Part shown: one piece after another, positions 8,767 through 19,013 of the stretch | How the letters are laid out: each line of letters begins with the position of its first letter | How positions within the stretch are numbered: position 1 is the first letter of the stretch | Assembly (NCBI GenBank): GCA_024405855.1 | Contig: JAKSNZ010000012.1 | Location: forward strand, 1 to 50,387 | Length of the DNA: 50,387 bases | Reading direction: 5' to 3' | Source of the DNA: Paludibacteraceae bacterium | Lineage (GTDB): Bacteria; Bacteroidota; Bacteroidia; Bacteroidales; Paludibacteraceae | Translations under genes and position numbers: made by a program | Notes under the pieces: model-generated | Told to the model about the DNA's origin: nothing | Database searches by the model: none | What the model saw: the letters and a program-made list of their open reading frames with translations, nothing else

Positions 8767-9642
8767 ATGGTTAATTTACAAGGCATGGGAGTGGCTCTTA
8801 TAACTCCCTTTAAGGCTGATGGGTCAGTAGATTATGATGCTCTGTTACAGTTGGTTGGCTTTCAGCTTGACAATGATATAGACTATATGGTTGTGCTTGG
8901 TACAACCGCAGAGACTCCAACCCTTACAGAAGAGGAGAAGTCAAAGATAAAGGAACTTGTTATAGGTAAGGTTGCCGGTAAGGTTCCTGTTGTGCTTGGA
9001 CTTGGTGGAAATAATACTGCAGCACTGGTCAATCAACTTAAGACAGGTGACTTTAAGGGTGTAGATGCTATTCTTTCAGTTGTACCTTACTACAATAAAC
9101 CATCACAAGAGGGTATATATCAACACTATAAGGCTATAGCAGAGGCATCGCCTGTACCAATTGTACTCTATAATGTTCCTGGCAGAACAGGAACAAACAT
9201 GACAGGGGAGACCACACTCCGTTTGGCAAATGATTTTAAGAATATCATTGCCATTAAGGAGGCTTCAGGTAAAATGGAGCAGATAGAGTACATTATGAAG
9301 AACAAACCAAAAGATTTCCTTGTTATTTCAGGTGATGACGGCATTGCGTTCCCTCTGATAACACAAGGTGCTTCAGGTGTCATTTCAGTTATAGGAAACG
9401 CTTTCCCAAAGGAGTTTAGCAGAATGGTGCGTCTTGCTCTCAACGGAGATTATGAGAATGCACGTTCAATACATCACAAATTCACTGAATTGTTCAGTCT
9501 GTTGTTTGTAGATGGCAACCCGGCAGGTGTCAAGAGTATGCTTAACGCTATGGGTGTGATTGAGAACAAGTTACGCTTACCGCTTGTACCAACTACAATT
9601 ACTACGTATCAGAAGATAGCACAAGTTCTAAAAGAATTGTAG
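8767..9642 (+). CDS. dapA: 4-hydroxy-tetrahydrodipicolinate synthase (DapA)
   Basis: DapA condenses pyruvate with aspartate semialdehyde, the first committed step to diaminopimelate and lysine. The 291-residue TIM barrel shows LGTTAETPTL at 44-53 (pyruvate/ASA binding), VPYYNKPSQEGIYQHY, YNVPGRTGTNM with catalytic Tyr135, and the Schiff-base lysine K164 in IIAIKEASG. The C terminus is complete. ATG 8767 follows an in-frame GTG at 8764; the ATG is preferred. It is transcribed from its own promoter and ends just before the REP-like block at 9665. Confidence 0.96.
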   Translation: MVNLQGMGVALITPFKADGSVDYDALLQLVGFQLDNDIDYMVVLGTTAETPTLTEEEKSKIKELVIGKVAGKVPVVLGLGGNNTAALVNQLKTGDFKGVDAILSVVPYYNKPSQEGIYQHYKAIAEASPVPIVLYNVPGRTGTNMTGETTLRLANDFKNIIAIKEASGKMEQIEYIMKNKPKDFLVISGDDGIAFPLITQGASGVISVIGNAFPKEFSRMVRLALNGDYENARSIHHKFTELFSLLFVDGNPAGVKSMLNAMGVIENKLRLPLVPTTITTYQKIAQVLKEL

Positions 9643-9664
9643 TCGGTACAAATTCTTTTATACA

Positions 9665-9731
9665 GGGAGTACCTCGAACCCCCTCGTCATCTCGAGCGAA
9701 GCGAGAGATCTTTCAACTTTCAACTTTCAAC
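9665..9731. repeat. REP-like composite plus heptamer array at the clpC 3' end
   Basis: GGGAGTACCTCGAACCCCCTC (9665-9685; complement of the block at 3677 with one mismatch) abuts the palindrome GTCATCTCGAGCGAAGCGAG (from 9686). Three TTTCAAC units follow (9711-9731). On the reverse strand the heptamers encode the last clpC residues and the stop TGA (9715-9713). Confidence 0.75.
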
Positions 9732-12238
9732 TGAATTGTGTCTTCCTTGTAGTCTATTACAATGCACTTGTCTTTGATTTCTGCATCAGAGTTTACAATG
9801 AACTCAGCAATCTTATCCTCAACATACTTCTGAATGGTACGTTTCAGCGGACGGGCACCAAATTGGACATCGTAGCCCTCCTTTATCATAAACTCCTTGG
9901 CGGCATCTGTAACCTCAATTGTAAAACCAAGATTCTCAATGCGTTTTGACACTTTTGCAAGTTCTATGTCAATTATTTTGGTGATAGATTCCTTTGAAAG
10001 GGAGTCAAATATTATAACCTCATCAATACGGTTGAGAAACTCAGGAGAGAATGTCTTTTGAAGAGCCTTCTTAATTACACCTTCACTGTATTTTGTGTCA
10101 AGCACGCGGGATTGGGTGGCAAAACCTACACCTTGTCCAAATTCCTTGAGTTGTCTTGTGCCTGCGTTTGATGTCATTACAATAATTGTATTCTTGAAAT
10201 CAACGGTTCTGCCGTCTGAATCGGTCAGTTGACCTTCATCAAGTACCTGTAGAAGCAGGTTAAACACATCGGAGTGTGCTTTCTCAATCTCATCAAACAG
10301 AATTATAGAGTACGGATTACGTCTGACTTTTTCTGTCAGTTGTCCGCCTTCTTCATAACCAACGTATCCCGGAGGTGCTCCAATAAGTCTTGAAACGCTG
10401 AACTTCTCCATGTATTCACTCATGTCAATGCGTATAAGTGCATCTTTTGAGTTGAACATATATTCACTAAGAACTTTTGTCAGATGTGTCTTTCCAACAC
10501 CTGTAGGTCCTAAGAAAATGAATGAACCGATAGGGCGGTTAGGGTCTTTAAGTCCGACTCTGTTTCTCAAAATGCTTTTGCAGATTGAATCTATGGCACG
10601 GTCCTGACCAATTACGCTGCTCTTCAGTATTCCGCCCATCTTACGCAGTTTTGTAAATTCCGTTTCCTCAACTTTTTGAACGGGAACGCCTGAAATGAGT
10701 GATATTACACGTGCAATATCCTCTGCATCTATTGTAATTGGCTGATTTTCATTGCTTTCATTCCATGCCTTCTGAGCCTCTTGAAGTTTTGCCGACAACT
10801 CCGCTGACTCGTCCTTGTATTTGTTTGCAAGATAAAAGTCCTCTTTCTTTACAGCGTCAAGTTTCAAGGTGTTCAGTTCATTTATTCTGTTTTCAATATC
10901 CTTGATTTCTTGTGGAACAGATGTGTTTGATACATGAGCCTTTGCTCCTGCCTCATCCATAGCGTCAATGGCCTTGTCAGGAAAATTACGGTCTGTAATA
11001 TATCTGGATGCCAATTTAACGCACGCTTCAAGTGCTTCAGGTGTGTATATTACATTATGATGTGCCTCATACCTGTTCTTAAGATTCTTCAGTATTTCAA
11101 GAGTCTCAGCATCGGAGGTTGGCTTTACAATGACTTTCTGGAACCTACGCTCCAAAGCTCCGTCCTTCTCAATACTCTTATGATATTCATCCAATGTTGT
11201 GGCTCCAATACACTGTATTTTGCCTCTTGACAGGGCAGGTTTCATCATGTTGGCTGCATCTAATGTGCCGGCAGTGCCACCTGCTCCAATTATTGTATGA
11301 ATTTCATCAATGAAAAGTATTATGTCAGGGTTTGCCTCAAGTTCTTGAATAACAGCCTTTAACCTCTCTTCAAACTGTCCACGGTACTTGGTGCCTGCAA
11401 CCATTGATGCCATATCAAGCGATACAATACGTTTGCCGCAAAGTATATGTGGAGCCTTGTGCTCATAAATTTGAGTGGCAAGACCTTCAACTATTGCTGA
11501 TTTTCCAACTCCTGGCTCACCTATGAGTACGGGGTTGTTCTTTTTTCTGCGGCTCAGAATCTGTGCAACCCTTAAAATCTCATTCTCTCTTCCAACGGTA
11601 GGGTCAAGTTTGCCTTCTGCCGCCTCTTTTGTTATATCTGTTCCAAAATGGTCAAGAGCAGGGGTCTTAGAATCCTTTTTTGACTTTTTGGCAGTCTTAA
11701 TGACATCGCCGTCATCATCATTGTCATCATCGTCATTAAAATTGTCACTTGAATTGCCGTCTTTGGCATCGTAGATGTCAACAGGAGCCATAGTAAGACC
11801 AGTACCCTCAGTAGGGAACAGAATAGCCTTTAGTTTTTCATACGTAGCACCATCAGGTGTCAGTATTTCAGACGCAAGATTAGATGAGTCTTTCAAAATA
11901 GCAAGCAAAAGATGCTGTGATTCAATGGTGTTGCTGCCTCCGTTACGGGCTTCAAGATATGAAAACTTGAGAACTCTGTCAGTAGATGACAACATTGACA
12001 GTTTTTGTCCGTACGTATCTTTGTTTGTCTTGATGCGTTGCTCAATCTTCTTCTTTAACAGGGAAAGGTCAACATGCATCTTGTCGCTTAAAATCCTATA
12101 TGCAGGGGTAGTGTCTCCGGAGCGTATTATGGCAAGCATAAGGTGCTCAGGACCAACATAATCATTTCCAAGTCTCATTGCTTCCTCTTTGGAATACTTG
12201 ATTATATCCTGTACTTCGTTTGAATATTCTTTATCCAT
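9713..12238 (-). CDS. clpC: ClpC-type AAA+ chaperone, ATP-binding subunit of Clp protease
   Basis: ClpC unfolds proteins and threads them into the ClpP peptidase. The 841-residue product has two Clp-N repeats (about 5-140). An Asp/Asn-rich acidic linker follows (166-178), then AAA-1 with Walker A GEPGVGKSA (240-248) and FIDEIHTIIGAG. A UvrB/UVR-like middle segment (about 443-495, EIKDIENRINELNTLKLDAV) separates it from AAA-2 with GPTGVGKTH (577-585) and LFDEIEKAH. The UVR-type middle region separates ClpC from ClpB and ClpA. The acidic linker is longer and more charged than I expect for this family. The C-terminal LKVES and stop are written by the heptamer repeat at 9711-9731. No clpP is present in the window. 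Confidence 0.92.
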   Translation of the reverse strand: MDKEYSNEVQDIIKYSKEEAMRLGNDYVGPEHLMLAIIRSGDTTPAYRILSDKMHVDLSLLKKKIEQRIKTNKDTYGQKLSMLSSTDRVLKFSYLEARNGGSNTIESQHLLLAILKDSSNLASEILTPDGATYEKLKAILFPTEGTGLTMAPVDIYDAKDGNSSDNFNDDDDNDDDGDVIKTAKKSKKDSKTPALDHFGTDITKEAAEGKLDPTVGRENEILRVAQILSRRKKNNPVLIGEPGVGKSAIVEGLATQIYEHKAPHILCGKRIVSLDMASMVAGTKYRGQFEERLKAVIQELEANPDIILFIDEIHTIIGAGGTAGTLDAANMMKPALSRGKIQCIGATTLDEYHKSIEKDGALERRFQKVIVKPTSDAETLEILKNLKNRYEAHHNVIYTPEALEACVKLASRYITDRNFPDKAIDAMDEAGAKAHVSNTSVPQEIKDIENRINELNTLKLDAVKKEDFYLANKYKDESAELSAKLQEAQKAWNESNENQPITIDAEDIARVISLISGVPVQKVEETEFTKLRKMGGILKSSVIGQDRAIDSICKSILRNRVGLKDPNRPIGSFIFLGPTGVGKTHLTKVLSEYMFNSKDALIRIDMSEYMEKFSVSRLIGAPPGYVGYEEGGQLTEKVRRNPYSIILFDEIEKAHSDVFNLLLQVLDEGQLTDSDGRTVDFKNTIIVMTSNAGTRQLKEFGQGVGFATQSRVLDTKYSEGVIKKALQKTFSPEFLNRIDEVIIFDSLSKESITKIIDIELAKVSKRIENLGFTIEVTDAAKEFMIKEGYDVQFGARPLKRTIQKYVEDKIAEFIVNSDAEIKDKCIVIDYKEDTIQLKVES

Positions 12239-12325
12239 AAAATATATTTAACCTTGTAAAGATACGCAAATTTTGTGCCAAAAGAAAAAAATAATGTTTT
12301 TTATGAAAACTTTTAATAAAAAAGG

Positions 12326-12356
12326 CTGTTTATATCAACATTATTTAGTATATTTG
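12326..12356 (+). promoter_or_regulatory. Promoter for gyrA
   Basis: TATATTTG (12349-12356) matches the -7 consensus. A partial -33 (GCTG ending at 12328) lies 20 bp upstream. The ATG is 27 bp downstream. Confidence 0.55.
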
Positions 12357-12383
12357 TATGTTAAAACTAAAGAATGAAAACAG

Positions 12384-14912
12384 ATGATTGAAGATGAAAA
12401 AATTGTAAAAGTTGACATTGAAGAGGAGATGCGTACAGCGTATATTGATTACTCAATGTCAGTTATTGTATCGCGTGCATTGCCAGATGTCAGAGACGGT
12501 TTGAAACCTGTTCAGCGCCGTGTTCTGTTTGGTATGAATGAGCTTGGCAACACATACGACAAGCCTACAAAGAAATCTGCAAGAATTGTGGGTGAGGTTA
12601 TGGGTAAGTATCACCCTCATGGAGATTCATCAATATACGGTACTCTGGTACACTTGGCACAGCCTTGGTCATTAAGGTATCCGCTTGTTGAAGGTCAGGG
12701 TAACTTTGGTTCTGTAGATGGTGATTCACCTGCCGCAATGCGTTATACAGAGGCAAGGCTACAGAAAATCTCTGATGAGATGATTAATGATATTGACAAG
12801 AATACCGTTGATATGGTAAGCAACTTTGATGAAACCATGAAAGAGCCTACCGTTCTTCCGTGTGCCATTCCTAACTTGCTTATAAACGGTGCAACGGGTA
12901 TCGCTGTTGGTATGGCTACTAATATGGCGCCTCATAACCTTTCTGATTCAGTTGATGCAATTGTAGCATACGTTGATAATAAGGAAATTGATGACGAGGA
13001 GCTGATTAAGATAATCAAGGCTCCTGATTTCCCAACCGGAGGTACAATTTACGGCTATCAAGGTATCCGTGATGCATACTTGACAGGTAGAGGAAGGGTT
13101 GTAATAAGAAGTAAGGTTGAAATTGAGTCTGACAAAGACCATGACCGTCTTATTGTTACAGAGATTCCTTATATGGTTAATAAGGCTGAACTTACAAAGC
13201 ACATACATGAACTTGTAAGAGATAAGAAGATTGATGGTATTTCAAACATAACTGATGAGACCAGCTCTGAGGGTATGCGTCTTGTCATAGATGTTAAGCG
13301 TGATGCCAACTCAAGTGTGGTTCTTAACAAACTATATAAAGAGACCGCTCTTCAGTCATCATTCAGCATAAATAACATAGCACTTGTAAAAGGCAGACCT
13401 AAATTATTGACACTGAGAGATATTATAACAAACTTTGTAGAGCATCGTTTGGAAGTCATTACACGCCGTACACAATTCCTGCTTGAAAAAGCGGAGGCAA
13501 GGGCTCATATTCTGCAAGGTCTTATTATTGCATCTGACAATATTGATGAGGTAGTGAAGATAATCAGAGCGTCATCTTCTCCGTCCGATGCAAAAACCGC
13601 TCTTATGGAGCGTTTCTCTCTGTCTGAAATTCAGGCACAGGCTGTTGTGGATATGAGACTTTCACAACTTACAGGTCTGAAACAGGAGGAATTGAGGTCT
13701 GAGTATGACCAATTGCTACTTACAATAGAAGACTATAAAGACATTCTTGCTAAAGAAGAGCGTCGTATGCAAATCATTAAGGAGGAACTACTTACCGTTA
13801 AAGAGAAATACGGTGATGAGCGTAAGACAGATATTGTGTTTGCATCGGAGGAGTTCAATCCTGAAGATTTCTACGCAGATGATGAAATGGTCATTACAAT
13901 TTCACATCTTGGCTATATAAAACGTACTCCGCTTACTGAATATCGTGCACAAAACCGTGGCGGTATGGGTTCTAAGGGTAGTGACAGCCGTGATGAAGAC
14001 TTTATAGAGCATATATATCAGGCTTCAATGCACAGTTATTTGTTGTTCTTTACCCAAAGAGGAAGATGCTATTGGCTGAAGGTTTATGATATTCCTGAGG
14101 GAGCAAAGAACGCTAAAGGCAGAGCCATTCAGAATATGCTAAGCATTGACAAGGATGACAAGATTACCGCATTCATAAAGATAAAGGGCTTACAGGATAC
14201 AGAGTTCAATATGAGCCACTGTCTGCTGTTCTGTACAAAGAACGGTATAGTTAAGAAGACACTGCTTGAGGCATACTCCCGTCCTCGTCAGAATGGTGTC
14301 AATGCCATTATAATAAGAGAAGATGATAAGGTGATTCAAGTCAAACTTACTGACGGCAACAGTGAGGTTATTATTGCAAACCGTAACGGTAGGGCAATCC
14401 GCTTCAATGAATCTAAAGTCAGAGAGATGGGCAGAATGTCAACAGGTGTGCGTGGTATGACACTTGATGGTGGTGATGATGAGGTTGTAGGTATGATTAC
14501 CTTGCCAGAGGATACAACAGATGATATTCTTGTAGTTTCTGAAAAAGGATACGGAAAACGTTCTGATTTGGAAGACTACCGTATCACCAACAGAGGCGGT
14601 AAAGGTGTAAAAACTATCAATGTTACAGAGAAGACGGGTAAACTTGTTGCCATTAATAACGTCAATGATGAGAATGACCTTATGATTATCAATAAGTCAG
14701 GTATTGCAATCCGCTTTGAGGTGGCATCGCTTAGAGTTCAGGGCAGGGCAACACAAGGTGTGCGTCTGATAAACCTTGAAAAGAGAGAGGATGAAATTGC
14801 ATCTATCTGTGCTGTTGACCGTTATCAAGAGGAGCCGACAGAAGTTTCTGAAGAGGTGGACTCTGAAGGTCTTGAGGAGGCGAAAGGGGAGTTTGATAAT
14901 ATTAATATTTAA
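12384..14912 (+). CDS. gyrA: DNA gyrase subunit A (GyrA)
   Basis: GyrA cleaves and rejoins DNA in the gyrase heterotetramer that introduces negative supercoils. The 842-residue protein has the breakage-reunion domain (about 10-500) with catalytic Tyr121 in [10 protein letters not shown]. The C-terminal pinwheel has the GyrA-box variant QNRGGMG near residue 522 and a second NRGGKG blade, and the protein ends in an acidic tail. GyrA-box and tail favour gyrase over ParC. In the quinolone pocket, [15 protein letters not shown] has Ser82 at the E. coli Ser83 position but Gly86 where E. coli has Asp87. The TPR gene begins 12 bp downstream and is probably co-transcribed. Confidence 0.95.
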   Translation: MIEDEKIVKVDIEEEMRTAYIDYSMSVIVSRALPDVRDGLKPVQRRVLFGMNELGNTYDKPTKKSARIVGEVMGKYHPHGDSSIYGTLVHLAQPWSLRYPLVEGQGNFGSVDGDSPAAMRYTEARLQKISDEMINDIDKNTVDMVSNFDETMKEPTVLPCAIPNLLINGATGIAVGMATNMAPHNLSDSVDAIVAYVDNKEIDDEELIKIIKAPDFPTGGTIYGYQGIRDAYLTGRGRVVIRSKVEIESDKDHDRLIVTEIPYMVNKAELTKHIHELVRDKKIDGISNITDETSSEGMRLVIDVKRDANSSVVLNKLYKETALQSSFSINNIALVKGRPKLLTLRDIITNFVEHRLEVITRRTQFLLEKAEARAHILQGLIIASDNIDEVVKIIRASSSPSDAKTALMERFSLSEIQAQAVVDMRLSQLTGLKQEELRSEYDQLLLTIEDYKDILAKEERRMQIIKEELLTVKEKYGDERKTDIVFASEEFNPEDFYADDEMVITISHLGYIKRTPLTEYRAQNRGGMGSKGSDSRDEDFIEHIYQASMHSYLLFFTQRGRCYWLKVYDIPEGAKNAKGRAIQNMLSIDKDDKITAFIKIKGLQDTEFNMSHCLLFCTKNGIVKKTLLEAYSRPRQNGVNAIIIREDDKVIQVKLTDGNSEVIIANRNGRAIRFNESKVREMGRMSTGVRGMTLDGGDDEVVGMITLPEDTTDDILVVSEKGYGKRSDLEDYRITNRGGKGVKTINVTEKTGKLVAINNVNDENDLMIINKSGIAIRFEVASLRVQGRATQGVRLINLEKREDEIASICAVDRYQEEPTEVSEEVDSEGLEEAKGEFDNINI

Positions 14913-14924
14913 ATAAAGAAAGTT

Positions 14925-16166
14925 ATGAAAAAAAGTGTTTTTATTATTGCCGCACTTCTGACATCGGGGTGTATGGTATTTGCTCAGACAAGCAATGTTA
15001 AGAAAGCAAGTTCCGCTTTGTATCAAGACCCAGTGGATTATGATGGTGCACATGCTGCCATAGCGGCTGCAAAAGAGGACCCAACTACTGCAGAAGACCC
15101 TAAAACATGGTATGTTGCAGGTAGAATTGGTTACACAAGAGCTAACAATGAGTGGAACAAACGTTATTTGAACCAGACTCCTGATGCAGATGTCTTATAT
15201 GACGGTCTGTCAGAAATGTATGATAACTATATTAAGGCAGATGCGTTTGACGGCAAAGAGGTTGACAAGAAGGGTAATCCAAAATTCACTCAGAGAAAGA
15301 ATATCAAAGGAGATTTCAAAGAGATGCTTATTGTTTACTATGCAGCAGGTGTTACACTTCTTCAAAACCGCTCATTTGACAAGTCTTACACTATGTTGTC
15401 AGAGTATAATGCAATAGTTGACAACCCAATGTTTGAGGCTAAAGATAAAATGAAGATTGACTCAACTTATAATGAAGTTAAATACTATGCCGCATACGCA
15501 GCTTTAAATGTAGGAAAGCAAGAAGAGGCTCTTAAATGCTTGACAGATTTGACAAAGTCAGATTATAAAGACAAACAGGGTGTTTATGAACAGATTTCAA
15601 ATGTTTATATGCAGTCAGGTGATTCTGTTAAGTATCTTCAGTCATTAAAGGATGGACTTGAACAATACCCTCAAAGTCAGTATTTTATTGGTAGTCTTGT
15701 TAATTATTTCTTAGGTTGTGGTAAGTATCAGGAGGCACTTGATTATGTTGACCAGGTTATTGCTAAGGACCCAACCAATATGGAGTATATGAACGTAAAG
15801 GCTGAGTTACTAAATCAACTTAAAGATTTTGAAGGTGCAAAGGCAGTTATTTCAAGTATGTTTGCAAATGGCAAAAATGCTACCAATTTGTATCTTATGG
15901 GTAAGTGTTGGGCTACAGAAGGCAGTACCAAACAAACAGCCGCTGAAGATATCATAGATAATAATGCTTATAATGCAGCAATGGCAGAGGCTAAAAATTG
16001 CTATGTTGAAGCATTGAAATATTTTGAAGAGTCAAAGTCAATGATGAGCAAAGATGATGGAAATTACGAGGCAATGCTCCAGATAATGAAGGCTTTGTAT
16101 ATGCAGACAAAGGGTGCCGGCTCTCCTGAATATCAAGCCGTTGACGCAGAGCTTAAGGCGTTGTAA
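14925..16166 (+). CDS. Exported tetratricopeptide-repeat protein
   Basis: The 413-residue protein has an export signal, MKKSVFIIAALLTSGCMVFAQ. LTSGC fits a loose lipobox, but cleavage after FAQ by signal peptidase I is also possible. The mature part is helical with TPR-like units, best seen at AAYAALNVGKQEEALKCL, YFLGCGKYQEALDYVDQVI and AKNCYVEALKYFEESKSMM. TPR proteins scaffold protein-protein contacts; the partner here is unknown. The gene follows gyrA closely, probably by read-through. Its 3' end overlaps the convergent AddB-like gene by 14 bp, leaving no room for a conventional terminator. Confidence 0.8.
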   Translation: MKKSVFIIAALLTSGCMVFAQTSNVKKASSALYQDPVDYDGAHAAIAAAKEDPTTAEDPKTWYVAGRIGYTRANNEWNKRYLNQTPDADVLYDGLSEMYDNYIKADAFDGKEVDKKGNPKFTQRKNIKGDFKEMLIVYYAAGVTLLQNRSFDKSYTMLSEYNAIVDNPMFEAKDKMKIDSTYNEVKYYAAYAALNVGKQEEALKCLTDLTKSDYKDKQGVYEQISNVYMQSGDSVKYLQSLKDGLEQYPQSQYFIGSLVNYFLGCGKYQEALDYVDQVIAKDPTNMEYMNVKAELLNQLKDFEGAKAVISSMFANGKNATNLYLMGKCWATEGSTKQTAAEDIIDNNAYNAAMAEAKNCYVEALKYFEESKSMMSKDDGNYEAMLQIMKALYMQTKGAGSPEYQAVDAELKAL

Positions 16167-18957
16167 TTCTATTACATAGATTAGAGAAACTACAGAATTT
16201 ACAGGTGTTGTAAGTATCTGTGGTTTTCTTTATGCCTGTATCTTGATTGAGCATATCAGATAGAATCTCGTCCATCAATTCAGAGAACATAGGGTAGTTG
16301 TCTGCACTAACCTTAGTTTGATTGTCTTCACTATTTAATGCCCCAAGCTCATAAACGTTAAGTTCTATGTCATCAAATTTAACGTTAAGTTTTTTTGTGC
16401 TGTTCTGTATAAGATACTTGTAGAACAACAGTTGGCGTTGAGTGTCATTGCTTGCATCTTTCAGTGCTTTTTTGCTGTCAATTTTCTTTTTCCCGGTTTT
16501 GTAGTCTATGACCCTCAGTATGGTTTTGCCGTTTGAATCAATATAGGTGTCAAGTCGGTCAATAGTACCCTTAAGATGTATGGGTTTATTTGCGAATAGA
16601 GTATTATTATATATGTAATATAGTGCTTCGCAATAGTATTCACAATTAAACACTTTGAAAGGCACTTTCTTCATGTCTTCCTTCAATGTATGCTTAATAT
16701 AGTTCAAAATAAGCTTAGACATCAGAGCGTTCACCCCCTTAATGTCAACATGTTTATCTTCTGAAAGATGAAAATACTCACTTTTGAAAGCACTGACTAT
16801 ATACCTTTCAAGAGCGGCATCATTTTTCAGCATTTGTTCTATGGCGTTCTTAGTGATATCCCCTCCATGCATGCCGTTCTGCATGTCTGTGTAAATTTTT
16901 TGAATTGCCTTATGGAATATGATACCCAGGTCATTTGCCTCCATCACTTCAGAAATGTCTTCCTCTTCATAAATTTTCAGATAAGTCTGAATGTAGAACA
17001 TCCATTGGCATTGCAGATATTTTGCAATGGAACTTGCAGAGAGTTTTATATCGCCGCCAAGCAGTTTGGAAACCCAATCATCAGGTTTTGGCATTTCACT
17101 AATATTCTGATTTACAGTAATGTCTCCAACCGATACAATCTCCTTAACCTCTTTGTCATAAATATATTTCAGTTGTTTAAGGTATCGGCTTGGCTCACCA
17201 GTCTTCATGTTTTCTGTACGGCAGTCCGATATCATGTAAACACGCTTTGCCCTTGATATAAGCCTGTAGAAGTTATAGGCATATACGGCATCCTGATGCT
17301 CTGTTGTAGGCAGGTTTGAAGCCTTCCTCAAAGAATAGGGGATAATTGAATCCTTTTGTCCTGATTTTGGAAATATGCCTTCATTAAATGAGAGGAATAT
17401 TACATTATCAAAGTTGAGGCATCTTGTTTCAAGTGTTCCCATAATCTGAAGTCCGTTCAATGGCTCTCCCTTAAATGAAACACTTATTGATTGAGTTGAT
17501 TGCCTAATGGTTCTGAGCAGTGTAATTGGCTCCATCTCCATTCCATACTCCTTGATAAGCCTGTTTATGTAGTTCAAAGACAATAATACCTGACTTAAAC
17601 ATTCTCCGTCATAGTCATTGTCAGTTTCAACCTCCGATGCAATATCTATTGCAGCCTGCAGAATATCTGCGTTTGCATAGCGTGTAAAGACCTTTTTCAA
17701 TAGGTCAGATTCTGTATTGTCAAAGAAATTGTATGGAATCTTAACTTTGTTATCCTTTAGAATCTGTTGTCTCAAATCAACAATAGTGTCATTGTTAATT
17801 TTTTGAATATAAGGGTGTGAGAGCAGACTCAGTGTATGTTTATGATAAAATCCGTCATTGTCAGCAGTGTTTTGAAGCAATATAAATTCTTCAATAAAAT
17901 CAAGTACAGTGGTGTGGCTTATAGGGAACCCCATTGTTACATTGATGGGAATCTTCTTGCTCTCATCTTCATTAACGCCCTTTTCAATAGGCAGTGCAAA
18001 TAACATTGGCAACAGCAAATGCTCATCAAGTAGTACAATAACGGTATTTATGTCATTTGCCCCAAGTTCCTGTAAAATCTTTCTTGCCTCAATGGTTTGT
18101 GCTGTCATTGAAGGAGTTACAATATTGTAGAATTTTGTATCGGAGGGGAAAGTTTCATTCTCCAACTGTTCTTTGGTAGAAAACCTGCTTTGATTATCAG
18201 TGGCAAAGTAACCGGCAAGATTCTGCTTATCATCAAGGTAGGGCAGTTTATAATCCCAATAGAATTCCGCTTTTACACCAAAAGCCTTGAATATGGAGCG
18301 TTCAACCTCATCTAACGCATTGAACCCAACAAAAATTATCTTGTCAAAATCTGTTTCCAAGTTTCCATCCGAAGCCTCAACCACATCTCTGTATTGCATT
18401 CCTGTATATGCAAGCCCCTTCTCTTTTAATATTTCCTTAAGTCCTTCATATATAGGCAGTAACATGCTCCATATTGATTTGAAAGTGTCTCTGTGAACGG
18501 TTTTATTGCTTTGTTGATAGTTGAACAGATTGCTTAAAACCTCTTTCTGACTATCCGTCAGATATTCATCATCAGACAATTTCTGCAAGTCGTCAATGTT
18601 GGTAAAGAGCCTTTTGGCATCTATCTGATAGCAGTCAATATCATTAAAATCAGCAAGCAGAGTTTCTCCAAACGATGCAAACTCATCAAACCCATCCGCT
18701 GCTTTTCCGTTGTCAGCCATAACCTTGCAATAGACCCTGTAAAGTTCAAAAAGCAGTACTAACTTGTCTGCTATGCGGTATTTGCTGTATAGTTGGAACA
18801 ATTCAGCAATGGTGATTATTTCAGGCAGAATAAGTGTGTGCGTTGCACTCTCCTCCAAATATTTTCTGAAGAAAAGTCCAGCACGATGGTTTGGAAATAC
18901 AAAGCAATAATTGCTTATATCCCTGTTTATGTAGTGCTTTGCCAGTTGTTTTAACAT
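16153..18957 (-). CDS. AddB-like PD-(D/E)XK nuclease / inactivated helicase subunit
   Basis: The 934-residue protein resembles the B subunit of AddAB double-strand-break repair enzymes in Bacteroidetes. The N-terminal helicase-like half begins KQLAKHYINRDISNYCFVFP, then NHRAGLFFRKYL, and lacks a clear Walker A, as AddB-like subunits in this phylum often do. The C-terminal nuclease domain has RVIDYKTGKKK (about 816-826) and an Fe-S-type cysteine set: LQCQWMF near 640 plus CKFCSFSNLC at the extreme C terminus. Such enzymes resect DNA ends for RecA loading. The AddA/UvrD-type partner is not in the window. It is transcribed divergently from the ABC-F gene. Confidence 0.75.
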   Translation of the reverse strand: MLKQLAKHYINRDISNYCFVFPNHRAGLFFRKYLEESATHTLILPEIITIAELFQLYSKYRIADKLVLLFELYRVYCKVMADNGKAADGFDEFASFGETLLADFNDIDCYQIDAKRLFTNIDDLQKLSDDEYLTDSQKEVLSNLFNYQQSNKTVHRDTFKSIWSMLLPIYEGLKEILKEKGLAYTGMQYRDVVEASDGNLETDFDKIIFVGFNALDEVERSIFKAFGVKAEFYWDYKLPYLDDKQNLAGYFATDNQSRFSTKEQLENETFPSDTKFYNIVTPSMTAQTIEARKILQELGANDINTVIVLLDEHLLLPMLFALPIEKGVNEDESKKIPINVTMGFPISHTTVLDFIEEFILLQNTADNDGFYHKHTLSLLSHPYIQKINNDTIVDLRQQILKDNKVKIPYNFFDNTESDLLKKVFTRYANADILQAAIDIASEVETDNDYDGECLSQVLLSLNYINRLIKEYGMEMEPITLLRTIRQSTQSISVSFKGEPLNGLQIMGTLETRCLNFDNVIFLSFNEGIFPKSGQKDSIIPYSLRKASNLPTTEHQDAVYAYNFYRLISRAKRVYMISDCRTENMKTGEPSRYLKQLKYIYDKEVKEIVSVGDITVNQNISEMPKPDDWVSKLLGGDIKLSASSIAKYLQCQWMFYIQTYLKIYEEEDISEVMEANDLGIIFHKAIQKIYTDMQNGMHGGDITKNAIEQMLKNDAALERYIVSAFKSEYFHLSEDKHVDIKGVNALMSKLILNYIKHTLKEDMKKVPFKVFNCEYYCEALYYIYNNTLFANKPIHLKGTIDRLDTYIDSNGKTILRVIDYKTGKKKIDSKKALKDASNDTQRQLLFYKYLIQNSTKKLNVKFDDIELNVYELGALNSEDNQTKVSADNYPMFSELMDEILSDMLNQDTGIKKTTDTYNTCKFCSFSNLCNRITTP

Positions 18958-18975
18958 GCCTGAATCATTTTGTTA

Positions 18976-18983
18976 CAAAAATA
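18976..18983 (-). promoter_or_regulatory. -7 element for the AddB-like gene
   Basis: TATTTTTG on the reverse strand, 18 bp before the ATG, with a partial -33 (TGTG) 21 bp upstream. It is interleaved with the forward promoter of the ABC-F gene. Confidence 0.45.
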
Positions 18984-18996
18984 CAAAATTTTGTAT

Positions 18997-19004
18997 TATT
19001 TTTG
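18997..19004 (+). promoter_or_regulatory. -7 element for the ABC-F gene
   Basis: TATTTTTG ends only 9 bp before the ATG at 19014, predicting a very short or absent leader. No TTTG lies at the ideal -33 position. Confidence 0.45.
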
Positions 19005-19013
19005 CACACAATT

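Noticed and set aside
11475..12161. Two consecutive forward frames of 99 and 128 residues
   Set aside because: They are antisense shadows of clpC; composition reflects the complementary codons.
16768..17256. A 162-residue forward frame inside the AddB-like gene
   Set aside because: It lies wholly antisense to a well-supported coding region, has no family similarity and no promoter.
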